Shown here: piece after piece, positions 1 to 7,495 of the stretch
Numbering within the stretch: the first letter of the stretch is position 1
How the letters are laid out: each line of letters opens with the position of its first letter
Origin: Microbacteriaceae bacterium
GTDB lineage: Bacteria > Actinomycetota > Actinomycetes > Actinomycetales > Microbacteriaceae
Direction: 5' to 3'
DNA: 12,570 nt
Assembly: GCA_017744755.1 (NCBI GenBank)
Contig: JAGIAU010000042.1
Span: 1 to 12,570 of the forward strand
Program-made: the position numbers and the translations under genes
The notes under the pieces: model-generated
Told to the model about the DNA's origin: nothing
Database searches by the model: none
The model's input: only the letters and a program-made list of their open reading frames with translations

Positions 1-1
1 G

Positions 2-379
2 CCGGGGTTCGAGTCGGAGTTCACGAGTCTGCCGGCCTCGGGCACGTCGAGCGATTCGACGGCGGGCAGCGAGTCGGCCTCGATCAGCGAGTCGGGGTCG
101 GGGTCCGACAGCACCTCGGACAGCGCGTCCGAGAGCACGACGATCTACGAGTCGGTCAGCGGGACCGCCTCGGCGAGCGACTCGGAGTCCTCCGTGAGCG
201 ATTCCGTGATCGAGAGCATGTCCGCCGCGGAGAGCTACCTGCAGAGCGAGTCGGCCGTTCCGGAGGGAGGCCCCCGGGCCTCCCGCATCGGCTCGCTGCT
301 GCGCTCGCTGGGCCTCTTCGGCAACCGCGGCCCGGGCGGGGGAGCGGCGCCGGGTCCGGGATCGGGCGGCGACCGGTGA
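2..379 (+). CDS. Serine-rich repeat (SRR) surface/secreted glycoprotein, C-terminal 125 residues (5' end outside window)
   Basis: The open frame enters from the left edge and stops with TGA at 377-379. In the first 64 visible codons 25 are serine, mostly alternating with Glu, Asp, Ala, Gly or Thr (S-x-S-x pattern such as SASISESGSGSDSTSDSASE), the hallmark of SRR adhesins that are O-glycosylated on Ser/Thr. Serine uses almost only TCG, AGC and TCC, so G+C stays high. After the repeat comes a short tail: VPEGG (257-271), a weak hydrophobic stretch IGSLLRSLGLFG broken by Arg, then a Gly/Pro/Arg-rich end finishing GSGGDR. There is no clear LPXTG and no roughly 20-residue membrane span, so cell-wall sorting is uncertain. 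It sits just upstream of secY2 and is the expected substrate of the SecA2/SecY2 and GtfA/GtfB proteins encoded downstream. The signal peptide and binding region lie outside the window, so ligand and total size cannot be judged. Confidence 0.88.
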   Translation, partial: PGFESEFTSLPASGTSSDSTAGSESASISESGSGSDSTSDSASESTTIYESVSGTASASDSESSVSDSVIESMSAAESYLQSESAVPEGGPRASRIGSLLRSLGLFGNRGPGGGAAPGPGSGGDR

Positions 380-382
380 GCC

Positions 383-391
383 AGGGAGGGG
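383..391 (+). promoter_or_regulatory. Ribosome binding site of secY2
   Basis: AGGGAGGGG ends 6 nt before the GTG at 398. It falls just after the SRR stop codon (377-379), in an 18-nt gap. It supports the GTG start and suggests that secY2 is translated independently from the same transcript. No promoter-like sequence was recognised in this gap. Confidence 0.6.
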
Positions 392-397
392 CGGGCC

Positions 398-1666
398 GTG
401 GCGCGGGTTCGTGACGGCAAGTTCGCGAGCCTGCGGACGAAGCTGCTGTGGACGGCGCTGTTCTTCGTGTGCTTCATGGTGGGCCGCTACATCCCGATCC
501 CGCTGCTGCACGGCGAGGCGACTGGCACCGGCTCGGAGCTGCTCAACGCGGCGAACGTCGCGACGGGCGGCGACTTCTTCTACCCGTCGCTGTTCTCCCT
601 CGGCCTCGGGCCGTGGATGGCCGCGGCGATCCTGTGGCGCTTCCTCTTCATCGGGCGGATCGCGCGCGGCCGGAGGATTCCCGAGACCACGGTGAACCGG
701 GCGCGGAACGCGCTCATGGTGGTCCTCGCGGTCGTCCAGTCGATCAGCCTGATGGCGAACTACGAGATCGACGCACTGCCCTGGGGACCGTTCTCCGGCG
801 AGTTGAACGCGCAGATCCTCATCGTCGTCATCCTCACCGGCGGCGCGATCCTCGTCGCCTGGCTCGCTCAGCGGAACGAGGACCTGGGCCTCGGCGGCAT
901 CACGATGTTCATCCTGTACCAGATCGTCATCACGGCCATGCGGAACCTCGGGACGCTGCCGGCGCAGGCCGCGGAGGCGCTCGAGGCCGGCGTGCTGTGG
1001 TTCGTGATCGCGGCGTGCCTCGGCGTCGTCCTGATCGGGGTCTTCTACGGCAATGCCGAGATGCGCCTGCACGTCAACAAGGTGTCGATCGACAACGGCT
1101 TCATCGGGGTCTCGTACCTGCCGATCAAGCTGAACCCGGCGGGCGCGTCGCCCATCATGTACGCCTTCGCGCTGCTCGCCATCCCGCAGTACGTGGTGCA
1201 TGCCGTCGGCGTGGTGATCCCGGGCGCGGGCACCGGTGCGAGCGCGTTCCTCGCCGCGTGGTCGCTCGCCAGCCCGATCGGGTTCACGGCGTACCTGCTG
1301 CTGCTCTTCGGCCTGACGATCTTCTTCGGGCTGTTCACGGTCGACCCGAAGGACACGGCGAAGCGCATGCGGGACGGCGGCGAGTACTTCGACCACGTCG
1401 CGCCCGGCCCGGCGACGAGACGGTACATCCGCCGCCGCGTCGTCGCGCTGTCGGCCGCCAGCGGCGTGTTCCTCGTCGTCTTCACGGGCCTCCCCCTCAT
1501 CGCCCTCGGCACGCATCCGCAGCTGCAGTTCCTGCTGACCGCGCCGGGCACGCTGATGATCCTGCTCGGCCTGCTCTGGCTGCTGCAGGAGGAGATCGCG
1601 GACACGCTCATCGGGACGAAGTACGTCTTCGCGTTCCGGACGCGCCCCGGCGGTGCGACCGCATGA
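398..1666 (+). CDS. secY2: Accessory Sec translocase channel SecY2
   Basis: This 422-residue integral membrane protein has about ten hydrophobic segments (roughly residues 14-36, 60-86, 104-122, 137-156, 167-183, 198-216, 250-272, 286-314, 347-370 and 376-397), the SecY topology. The stretch KLNPAGASPIMYA near residues 224-236 matches the conserved SecY segment before TM7. The family forms the channel through which SecA2 pushes the glycosylated SRR protein. It is assigned to SecY2 rather than housekeeping SecY because it is followed by asp1-3 and secA2 and no ribosomal protein or adk genes are nearby. The GTG start has a good ribosome binding site and places a basic N-terminus before TM1. The stop overlaps the asp1 start as ATGA. 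No SecE- or SecG-like partner is encoded in the window. Confidence 0.93.
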   Translation: MARVRDGKFASLRTKLLWTALFFVCFMVGRYIPIPLLHGEATGTGSELLNAANVATGGDFFYPSLFSLGLGPWMAAAILWRFLFIGRIARGRRIPETTVNRARNALMVVLAVVQSISLMANYEIDALPWGPFSGELNAQILIVVILTGGAILVAWLAQRNEDLGLGGITMFILYQIVITAMRNLGTLPAQAAEALEAGVLWFVIAACLGVVLIGVFYGNAEMRLHVNKVSIDNGFIGVSYLPIKLNPAGASPIMYAFALLAIPQYVVHAVGVVIPGAGTGASAFLAAWSLASPIGFTAYLLLLFGLTIFFGLFTVDPKDTAKRMRDGGEYFDHVAPGPATRRYIRRRVVALSAASGVFLVVFTGLPLIALGTHPQLQFLLTAPGTLMILLGLLWLLQEEIADTLIGTKYVFAFRTRPGGATA

Positions 1667-3231
1667 TCCATTTCGTCCCGGCCTGGTACAACCCCGTCCG
1701 TCCCTGGTACTCGACCGACGAGGTGTGGTTCCGCAGCACTGCCGACGAGGCGGCGGACGACACGGTGACGCGCGTGCGGATCTTCCACCAGGGCGCGGAG
1801 GCGACCGGGCTCATCGTGCTGAACTACGCGCCGAGCCTGCGCCGCTTCCTGCACGGACAGGGCGTCTTCGACGTGCCGTACTGGTCGTTCTTCGACGAGA
1901 TCCAGGGGCTCGCGGACGACTACACGCGGCCGCTCGACTTCCTCGAGCTGGAGTGGCCGGAGGACGTGGGCTTCTTCTACAACCCCTTCCTCGTGACGGT
2001 CATGCGCGGCGCCGACGTGTACGCGCGGGTGCACCTCTCGCGCGAAGGCGCCCTGCAGTCGATCCGCTTCTACGGCGACGGCATGCCGACCCTGGAGCGC
2101 ATCTACGACGACCGCGGCTTCCTCTCCAGCGTGCTCATGCACGATGAGGACGGCCGGCCGATGACCCAGTACTACCTGTCGCGCGCCGGCGACGTCGTCG
2201 TCAGCGAGGACGTGCCGTCGGGGCGGATCGACATCGTGCAGAACGACGGGGACCGCTTCCGCAAGCCCGCGTACGACAGCTGGGAGGCGCTGATGGCGGA
2301 GTTCCTCGGCGCGCATCTGCTCGGCAGCGAGGCAGACGACACGGTCGTGCTCGCGCTCGCCGAGCAGCACGACGACCTCGTCGCCGCGGCGCTGCGCGGC
2401 CAGACGCTCGTGCTCTCCTGCACCGGGGCACGCCCGGCGCGCGCCTCGGGGGTGCTGCTCGCGCGGGCGGGCGCCGTGTTCGCCGACTTCGGGCGGCCGG
2501 GCGCCGACGCGCCTGCTGAGCAGGCGGAGGCCTGGTCGCTGCTGCCGGTGCTGTCGATCTATCCGCTGGAGCGGCGCCCGACGTTCGGCGCGAGCGCGAA
2601 CGAGTCGACCGTCACGATCGCCCTCCTGGCGGACGGCATCCCGCCCGAGGACCTCGACTTCGCGATCGCGACGACGGCGATGCAGCTCATGGGCGACGAC
2701 CACACGCGGCTGCTCGTCTGCACGTTCCGCGCGCAGGATCTCGACCACCTGCAGGCCGTCCGCCGCGTCATCGCGGGCTACCAGCATCTCGACCTCGACT
2801 TCCTGCGCGACGAGAACGCCCGCATCGGCGCCGACATCGGCGTCGCCGAGGGACCCGAGGAGAAGATCCGGCTGACCGTCATCGACAGCGAGGCGGAGCT
2901 GATCCGCACGATGGCGAGGACCCGGGTGCTCGTCGACCTCGGGGCGACGGTGAACATCCGGCTCGCGGCGGCGGCCGTCGACGCCGGCGTCCCGCAGATC
3001 AACCGCGTCGTCCAGGAGCTCGCCACGCATCCGATCAACGGCTACGTGATCGCGGACGACGCGGAGCTCGCGGCGGCGCTCGACTGGTTCCTGGGCGGCC
3101 TCGAGCACTGGAACCAGTCGCTCGTGCAGTGCCGTGTCCTCGAGGACCTGTTCAGCGCCCGCGAGGTCCTCGCCCGCTGGGACCTCATCCGGGAGGGGGT
3201 GGCGCATGCGAGTGCTGCAGATCGGGCGTGA
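1663..3231 (+). CDS. asp1: Accessory Sec system protein Asp1
   Basis: The 522-residue product is about the usual Asp1 length and starts MIHFVPAWYN, like the FxPxWY N-terminus of Asp1 proteins. In the family, Asp1 has a GT-B-like fold without transferase activity, forms a complex with Asp2 and Asp3, and is needed for export of the SRR glycoprotein. Residues about 115-185 form a strand-rich stretch with repeated D-x-G turns (IYDDRGFLSSVLMHDEDGRP), resembling the added beta domain of GtfA and GtfB. The C-terminal half (about 285-522) has Rossmann-like alternation ending near VLVDLGATVNIRLAAAAVDAG. The ATG overlaps the secY2 stop by 4 nt and has no evident Shine-Dalgarno of its own, which suggests translational coupling. 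The same open frame runs back to position 448, but that part lies inside secY2 and is not coding. Confidence 0.9.
   Translation: MIHFVPAWYNPVRPWYSTDEVWFRSTADEAADDTVTRVRIFHQGAEATGLIVLNYAPSLRRFLHGQGVFDVPYWSFFDEIQGLADDYTRPLDFLELEWPEDVGFFYNPFLVTVMRGADVYARVHLSREGALQSIRFYGDGMPTLERIYDDRGFLSSVLMHDEDGRPMTQYYLSRAGDVVVSEDVPSGRIDIVQNDGDRFRKPAYDSWEALMAEFLGAHLLGSEADDTVVLALAEQHDDLVAAALRGQTLVLSCTGARPARASGVLLARAGAVFADFGRPGADAPAEQAEAWSLLPVLSIYPLERRPTFGASANESTVTIALLADGIPPEDLDFAIATTAMQLMGDDHTRLLVCTFRAQDLDHLQAVRRVIAGYQHLDLDFLRDENARIGADIGVAEGPEEKIRLTVIDSEAELIRTMARTRVLVDLGATVNIRLAAAAVDAGVPQINRVVQELATHPINGYVIADDAELAAALDWFLGGLEHWNQSLVQCRVLEDLFSAREVLARWDLIREGVAHASAADRA
3191..3199 (+). promoter_or_regulatory. Ribosome binding site deciding the asp2 start
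   Basis: GGGAGGGGG lies within the 3' end of asp1 and ends 6 nt before ATG 3206. It favours this start, giving the N-terminus MRVLQIG, over an in-frame upstream start at 3134 whose extra 24 residues are of low-complexity S/R/T composition. Confidence 0.65.
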
Positions 3232-4735
3232 CGACTGGTCCGCGTCGGCGCGGATCCCGGCGGGCGTCGAGTGGGTCTTCGTCGACGCCGGGGATGCCTC
3301 CGGATTCGACCGCGCCCTCATCGGCCGCGTCGAGGCGACGATCGTCGACGCGCCCTGCGGGCTCGACCGCCTGGAGGCGATCGACGGGCTCATCGCACCG
3401 TACACGCTCCTCGTCGCCCGCCATCTGCTGGAGGCGTTCGGCGCGGAGTACGAGCGCTTCCTCACCCGGAAGGCGGTCGTCTTCGAGGGGATGGAGGACC
3501 GCCAGGGGATCATCGACGAGCTGCCGCGCAAGTTCTTCGCCAAGCCGTTCGGCCAGAAGCTCGAGATCCGCAAGACGGTGCTGTCGCCCTTCCACCGGGC
3601 GGAGGCGCGCTACGAGGGGAACGCCTACCTCGCGACCGACGTCGATCACGACGGCGACTTCCGCCAGCTCATGATGTGGAAGGAGAACATCCTCTACGAG
3701 AACCAGCGCGCGCTCGAGCTCTGGCCCGAGTACGTGAAGGATCCGGACTGCGAGATCGAGCTCGTCGTGCAGCTCATCAAGAGCGGCACACCCGACGTCA
3801 TCGCCCACCAGCAGCGGTACTCCGAGGCGGAGCTCGCCCAGCCGATCGTGTTCTCCCACCCGACGAGCGGCTACCTGTCCTGCTCGGTCTACGCGCGCGG
3901 CCGCGGGACCGTTCGCGTCGGACCCATCCACTACCGCCACTCGCGGCAGGGCGCGGGGCAGTTCCTCCCCGGCGGCCAGCGTCTCGTCGACAGCCGGCGC
4001 GAGGAGCTGTTCTACTACTTCCACCCCGGCGATCTGCAGCCCCCGCTGAACATCTACTTCGCCGGGTACCGCCCGGCGGAGGGCTTCGAGGGCTACTTCA
4101 TGATGGCCGGGCTCGGGCATCCGTTCCTGCTCGTCAGCGATCCGCGGCTCGAGGGGGGCCGCTTCTACCTCGGCAGCGAGGAGCTCGAAGGCGGGCTGCG
4201 GCAGGTGATCCGCGAGCTCATCGACGCGCTCGGCTTCCGCGACGAGGACGTCATCTTCTCCGGCCTGTCGATGGGCTCCTTCGGCGCGCTCTACTACGGC
4301 TCGCAGTTCCGGGCGCACGCCATCGTCGCGGGCAAGCCGATCATCGACCTCGGCTATCTGGCCGAGCGCGGCCGGCTGGTGCGTCCGCGCGACTTCCTCA
4401 CGATCCTCGACATCGTCAACTTCTGGGACAGGACCGGGGAGGACGGGAGCCCGAAGCTCGTGAGCGCGTTCACCCAGGAGCTCATCGAGCGCTGGAACGG
4501 CGACCCGGGGTTCGGCGACACCCGCATCCTCATGTCGTACATGCAGCAGGACGACTACGACGACGCGGCCTACTACACGCTGCTCGGCTCGCAGACGGGC
4601 AAGGCGACGACCGTCATCGCGCGCGGCTATCAGGGCCGGCACAATGACGACAGCCCCTCGATCGTCACCTGGTTCGTCAACCAGTACCAGCGCGTCATCG
4701 ACGAGTACCGGGAGGCGCGCGATGGGGAGCGCTGA
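3206..4735 (+). CDS. asp2: Accessory Sec system protein Asp2 (predicted GlcNAc O-acetyltransferase)
   Basis: The product is 509 residues, normal for Asp2. In the family, Asp2 has an alpha/beta-hydrolase fold with a Ser-acidic-His triad. It O-acetylates GlcNAc on SRR proteins and also acts in export with Asp1 and Asp3. The nucleophile elbow is visible as GLSMGSFG with Ser355. The likely histidine is His479 in GYQGRHNDDS, and the acidic member is probably Asp449 or Asp450 in MQQDDYDD. Streptococcal work places the triad at Ser362, residue 452 and His482, which agrees in order and spacing. A strand-rich carbohydrate-module-like region (HPTSGYLSCSVYARG onward, about residues 215-300) precedes the catalytic half. 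The start overlaps asp1 by 26 nt, and the 3' end overlaps asp3 by 14 nt. The triad looks complete, so acetyltransferase activity is expected but not shown. Confidence 0.91.
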   Translation: MRVLQIGRDDWSASARIPAGVEWVFVDAGDASGFDRALIGRVEATIVDAPCGLDRLEAIDGLIAPYTLLVARHLLEAFGAEYERFLTRKAVVFEGMEDRQGIIDELPRKFFAKPFGQKLEIRKTVLSPFHRAEARYEGNAYLATDVDHDGDFRQLMMWKENILYENQRALELWPEYVKDPDCEIELVVQLIKSGTPDVIAHQQRYSEAELAQPIVFSHPTSGYLSCSVYARGRGTVRVGPIHYRHSRQGAGQFLPGGQRLVDSRREELFYYFHPGDLQPPLNIYFAGYRPAEGFEGYFMMAGLGHPFLLVSDPRLEGGRFYLGSEELEGGLRQVIRELIDALGFRDEDVIFSGLSMGSFGALYYGSQFRAHAIVAGKPIIDLGYLAERGRLVRPRDFLTILDIVNFWDRTGEDGSPKLVSAFTQELIERWNGDPGFGDTRILMSYMQQDDYDDAAYYTLLGSQTGKATTVIARGYQGRHNDDSPSIVTWFVNQYQRVIDEYREARDGER

Positions 4736-5174
4736 GATCGCGACGGTGCGCTGGGGCGCGCTCAACAGCCAGGCATCGCTCTACGGGACCGCGCTCACGC
4801 TCGAGGTCTCGGGCGCCGTCCGCCTCGCGAACCGTCTCATGCCGAGCGGGACGACGATCCAGGAGTGGTACTCCTTCACGCGCTACCAGTCGGTCCGGGA
4901 CATCCCCGCGCTGCCGCTGCTCCACAGCGGCAAGACGTACCGGATCGAGCCGGCGATCGAGGCGAGTCCGGCAGGCAGCGTCATCTTCGAGGTCCGCTGC
5001 TTCGACCGCTTCGACGTGCTGCTGCGGGCCGACGTGCTCCATCCGCCGTCGTACGCCTTCGAGTACCCGGCGGACTGCCACCACTACACGATCCGGCTCA
5101 TGAACGGCGGCTGCGACGAGCTCCGCTTCACCTCCTTCTCGCTGCTGGAGGTGGACGACCGTGGCGATCGGTAG
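4722..5174 (+). CDS. asp3: Accessory Sec system protein Asp3
   Basis: The 150-residue product begins MGSAEIATVRWG, contains ASLYGTALTLEV near residues 18-29 and TYRIEPAIEASPAGSVIFEVRCFDR near 72-96, and ends in strand-forming sequence (FTSFSLLEV). Size and pattern fit Asp3, a small beta-sandwich, carbohydrate-module-like protein that joins the Asp1/Asp2 complex and is required for SRR export. It is assigned mainly from size, the YG and strand pattern, and its fixed place between asp2 and secA2, because Asp3 is poorly conserved. GGGAGG at 4710-4715 lies 6 nt before ATG 4722, which supports this start over the in-frame extension back to 4644 inside asp2. It overlaps asp2 by 14 nt and secA2 by 14 nt. 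Confidence 0.85.
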   Translation: MGSAEIATVRWGALNSQASLYGTALTLEVSGAVRLANRLMPSGTTIQEWYSFTRYQSVRDIPALPLLHSGKTYRIEPAIEASPAGSVIFEVRCFDRFDVLLRADVLHPPSYAFEYPADCHHYTIRLMNGGCDELRFTSFSLLEVDDRGDR

Positions 5175-7485
5175 CGCGCGGAACCGCCGGCTCATCGCGC
5201 GGGTGAACGCCCATCAGGACGCCATGCGCGCGCTCACCGACGAGCAGCTCGGGGCGAAGACGGCGGAGTTCCGCGCGCGGCTCGACAAAGGGGAGCGCCT
5301 CGATCAGCTGCTGCCGGAGGCCTACGCCGCCGTGCGGGAGGCGGACCTGCGCGTCGTCGGCAAATTCCCCTACGAGAACCAGGTCCTCGCCGCGATCGTC
5401 ATGCACCAGGGCGGCATCGCGGCCATGAAGACCGGCGAGGGCAAGAGCCTCACGGCGACGCTGCCGCTGTATCTGAACGCGCTCAGCGGTCGCGGCGCCG
5501 TCCTCGTCACCGTCAACGGCTACCTCGCTCGTCGCGACGCCGAGGAGTTCCGGCCCGTCTTCGAGCTCCTGGGCCTGCGCCTCGCGATCGGCGTGCCGGA
5601 GCCGGGCGAGCCGGACTTCTCCGCCCGGGAGAAGCAGGACATCTACGCCGCCGACATCGTCTACACCACGAGCGACAAGATCGGCTTCGACTACCTCCTG
5701 GAGAACCTCGTCGGGACGAGCCAGGAGAAGTACCTGCGCCCCTTCCACTACGTCCTCATCGACGAGGCCGACGCGGTGCTCCTCGACCTCGCCCAGATGC
5801 CGCTCGTCATCTCCGGCTCGCCGCGGGTCCAGTCGAACCTCTATCCGCTCGCCGACCAGTTCGTCGCGACGCTCCGTGAGGGGATCGAGTACGAGGACGA
5901 CGAGAGCACCGGCGTCGTCGGCCTCACCGACGAGGGCATCGCCGCCGGCAACCGCTTCTTCCACGTCGAGAGCCTCTACGCACCCGGGCTGTTCCAGCTC
6001 AACCGGCACGTCAATCTCGCGCTGCGGGCGCGAACGCGATTCCAGCCGATGCGGGACTACATGGTGATGGAGGGCAGGCTCATCCTCCTGAGCGCCGTGA
6101 CCGGACGGCTCCTCGAGGGCAACAAGCTGCAGGGCGGACTGCACCAGGCCATCGAGGCCCGGGAGGGGCTCGAGATCACGACGGAGAACCGGGCGATGGC
6201 CTCGGTGACCTACCAGAACCTCTTCCTCATGTTCGACCGGATGGGCGGCATGACCGGCACGGCCCGGGGCTCGGAGAAGGAGCTGCGGAAGACCTACGGG
6301 ACCGAGGTCGTGGAGATCCCCACCTACCGGCCGGTCGTCCGGATGGACGAACCGGACGTCGTCGTGCCGACCGCCGAGGAGAAGCGCGCGCTCGTGCTCG
6401 ACTACGTCGACGAGGTCCGTCGCACCGGTCGCCCGATCCTCCTCACGACGGGCTCCGTCCAGAGCTCGGTGCAGCTCTCCCAGGCGCTCCTCGACCGCGG
6501 CATCGAGCACAACCTGCTGAACGCGCTCAGCGAGGCGAAGGAGGCGCTCATGGTGCGCGAGGCCGGCCGAGTCGGCGCGATCACCGTCGCGACCCTGATC
6601 GCCGGCCGCGGCACCGACATCAAGCTGACGCCCGAGGCGAAGGAGCTCGGCGGACTCGTCATCATCGGCACGGAGAAGCTGCCGAACCGCCGCGTCGACG
6701 GCCAGGTCCGCGGCCGCAGCGGACGGCAGGGCGACCCCGGGAGCAGCCGGTTCTACGCCTCGATGGAGGACGAGCTCTTCGTGCGCTTCGGCTCGGTCAA
6801 GCAGGAGCACATCCACCGGCGCCGCCGCAGCGCCGGCACCATGCGCCGCCTCCTGGATCGCGCCCAGATCGCCAGCGAGGAGAGCGCGAGCGGCGCCCGC
6901 AAGCTCTCGAAGGACTTCGACGTGGCCATGTCGCGGCAGCGCGAGCTGGTCTACGCGATGCGCGACCGCATCCTCACGGGCGGGCCGATCACCCGGCAGG
7001 CGCTCGAGTCGATCGCGGCCGGCGTGCTCGCCGAGGCCGCCGCCGCCGGGGCCTGGCGGAGTCGCGGCGACGTGATGCGCTACGTCTTCGACAATCTGAG
7101 CTACCGGCTCCCCGACGGGTTCGAGGCCCTCGACGTCGCCGACGAGGGGCGCGTGCGCGCGTTCCTCGCGGGCTTGTTCTCCGGCGCCGTGCAGGAGAAG
7201 GCGGACCAGCTCGATCCCGAGGTGTTCGCCCGGTTCCAGGACATCTGCTTCCTGAAGTCGATCGACGTCGCCTGGGTCGAGCAGGTCGACTTCCTCGAGC
7301 AGCTGAAGACCGTCGTGCGGGACCGGAACATGGCGCAGCACAAGGTCGAGTACGAGTACCGCAAGGAGGCATATCACGCGTTCGAGGAGATGAAGCGGCG
7401 GATCGACCGGGACATCGTGCGACTCATGTGCCTGAGCCGCATCGAGCCGGGCGCCGACGGCGGCCTCGTCATCCAATTCGCCTGA
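5161..7485 (+). CDS. secA2: Accessory Sec ATPase SecA2
   Basis: The 774-residue product is close to the usual size of SecA2 from SecA2/SecY2 systems and shorter than most housekeeping SecA proteins. Motifs in order: Walker A MKTGEGKS (Lys95), DEAD box at residues 201-204, MTGTAR at 364-369 and the arginine-finger motif RGRSGRQGDPG at 517-527. These are SecA signatures. The helical wing and scaffold follow, and the protein ends soon after them (LVIQFA) with no Cys-rich zinc-binding tail, as is common in SecA2. It hydrolyses ATP at the cytosolic face to move the glycosylated SRR protein through SecY2. The GTG start overlaps asp3 by 14 nt; GGAGG at 5147-5151 lies 9 nt upstream. The linkage to secY2 and the asp genes separates it from the mycobacterial type of SecA2, which works without a SecY2. 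Confidence 0.95.
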   Translation: MAIGSARNRRLIARVNAHQDAMRALTDEQLGAKTAEFRARLDKGERLDQLLPEAYAAVREADLRVVGKFPYENQVLAAIVMHQGGIAAMKTGEGKSLTATLPLYLNALSGRGAVLVTVNGYLARRDAEEFRPVFELLGLRLAIGVPEPGEPDFSAREKQDIYAADIVYTTSDKIGFDYLLENLVGTSQEKYLRPFHYVLIDEADAVLLDLAQMPLVISGSPRVQSNLYPLADQFVATLREGIEYEDDESTGVVGLTDEGIAAGNRFFHVESLYAPGLFQLNRHVNLALRARTRFQPMRDYMVMEGRLILLSAVTGRLLEGNKLQGGLHQAIEAREGLEITTENRAMASVTYQNLFLMFDRMGGMTGTARGSEKELRKTYGTEVVEIPTYRPVVRMDEPDVVVPTAEEKRALVLDYVDEVRRTGRPILLTTGSVQSSVQLSQALLDRGIEHNLLNALSEAKEALMVREAGRVGAITVATLIAGRGTDIKLTPEAKELGGLVIIGTEKLPNRRVDGQVRGRSGRQGDPGSSRFYASMEDELFVRFGSVKQEHIHRRRRSAGTMRRLLDRAQIASEESASGARKLSKDFDVAMSRQRELVYAMRDRILTGGPITRQALESIAAGVLAEAAAAGAWRSRGDVMRYVFDNLSYRLPDGFEALDVADEGRVRAFLAGLFSGAVQEKADQLDPEVFARFQDICFLKSIDVAWVEQVDFLEQLKTVVRDRNMAQHKVEYEYRKEAYHAFEEMKRRIDRDIVRLMCLSRIEPGADGGLVIQFA

Positions 7486-7495
7486 CCGGAGCCCC

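Noticed and set aside
257..271. VPEGG read as a working LPXTG-type sortase site
   Set aside because: Position 4 is Gly instead of Thr, and the hydrophobic stretch after it is short and contains Arg, so it is reported only as a possible remnant.
448..1662. Upstream extension of the asp1 frame inside secY2
   Set aside because: Arg/Pro/His-rich shadow sequence; Asp1 homologues start at MIHFVPAWYN and the ATGA junction at 1663 explains the start.
3134..3205. In-frame upstream start for asp2
   Set aside because: It adds 24 residues of low-complexity S/R/T sequence not expected in Asp2, and GGGAGGGGG supports ATG 3206.
1045..3573. Long open frame of 842 codons on the - strand, antisense to secY2-asp2
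   Set aside because: No protein family recognised and composition is Arg/Val/Glu/Asp-rich low complexity, the usual shadow of G+C-rich codons; the + strand genes in the same place have clear family motifs.
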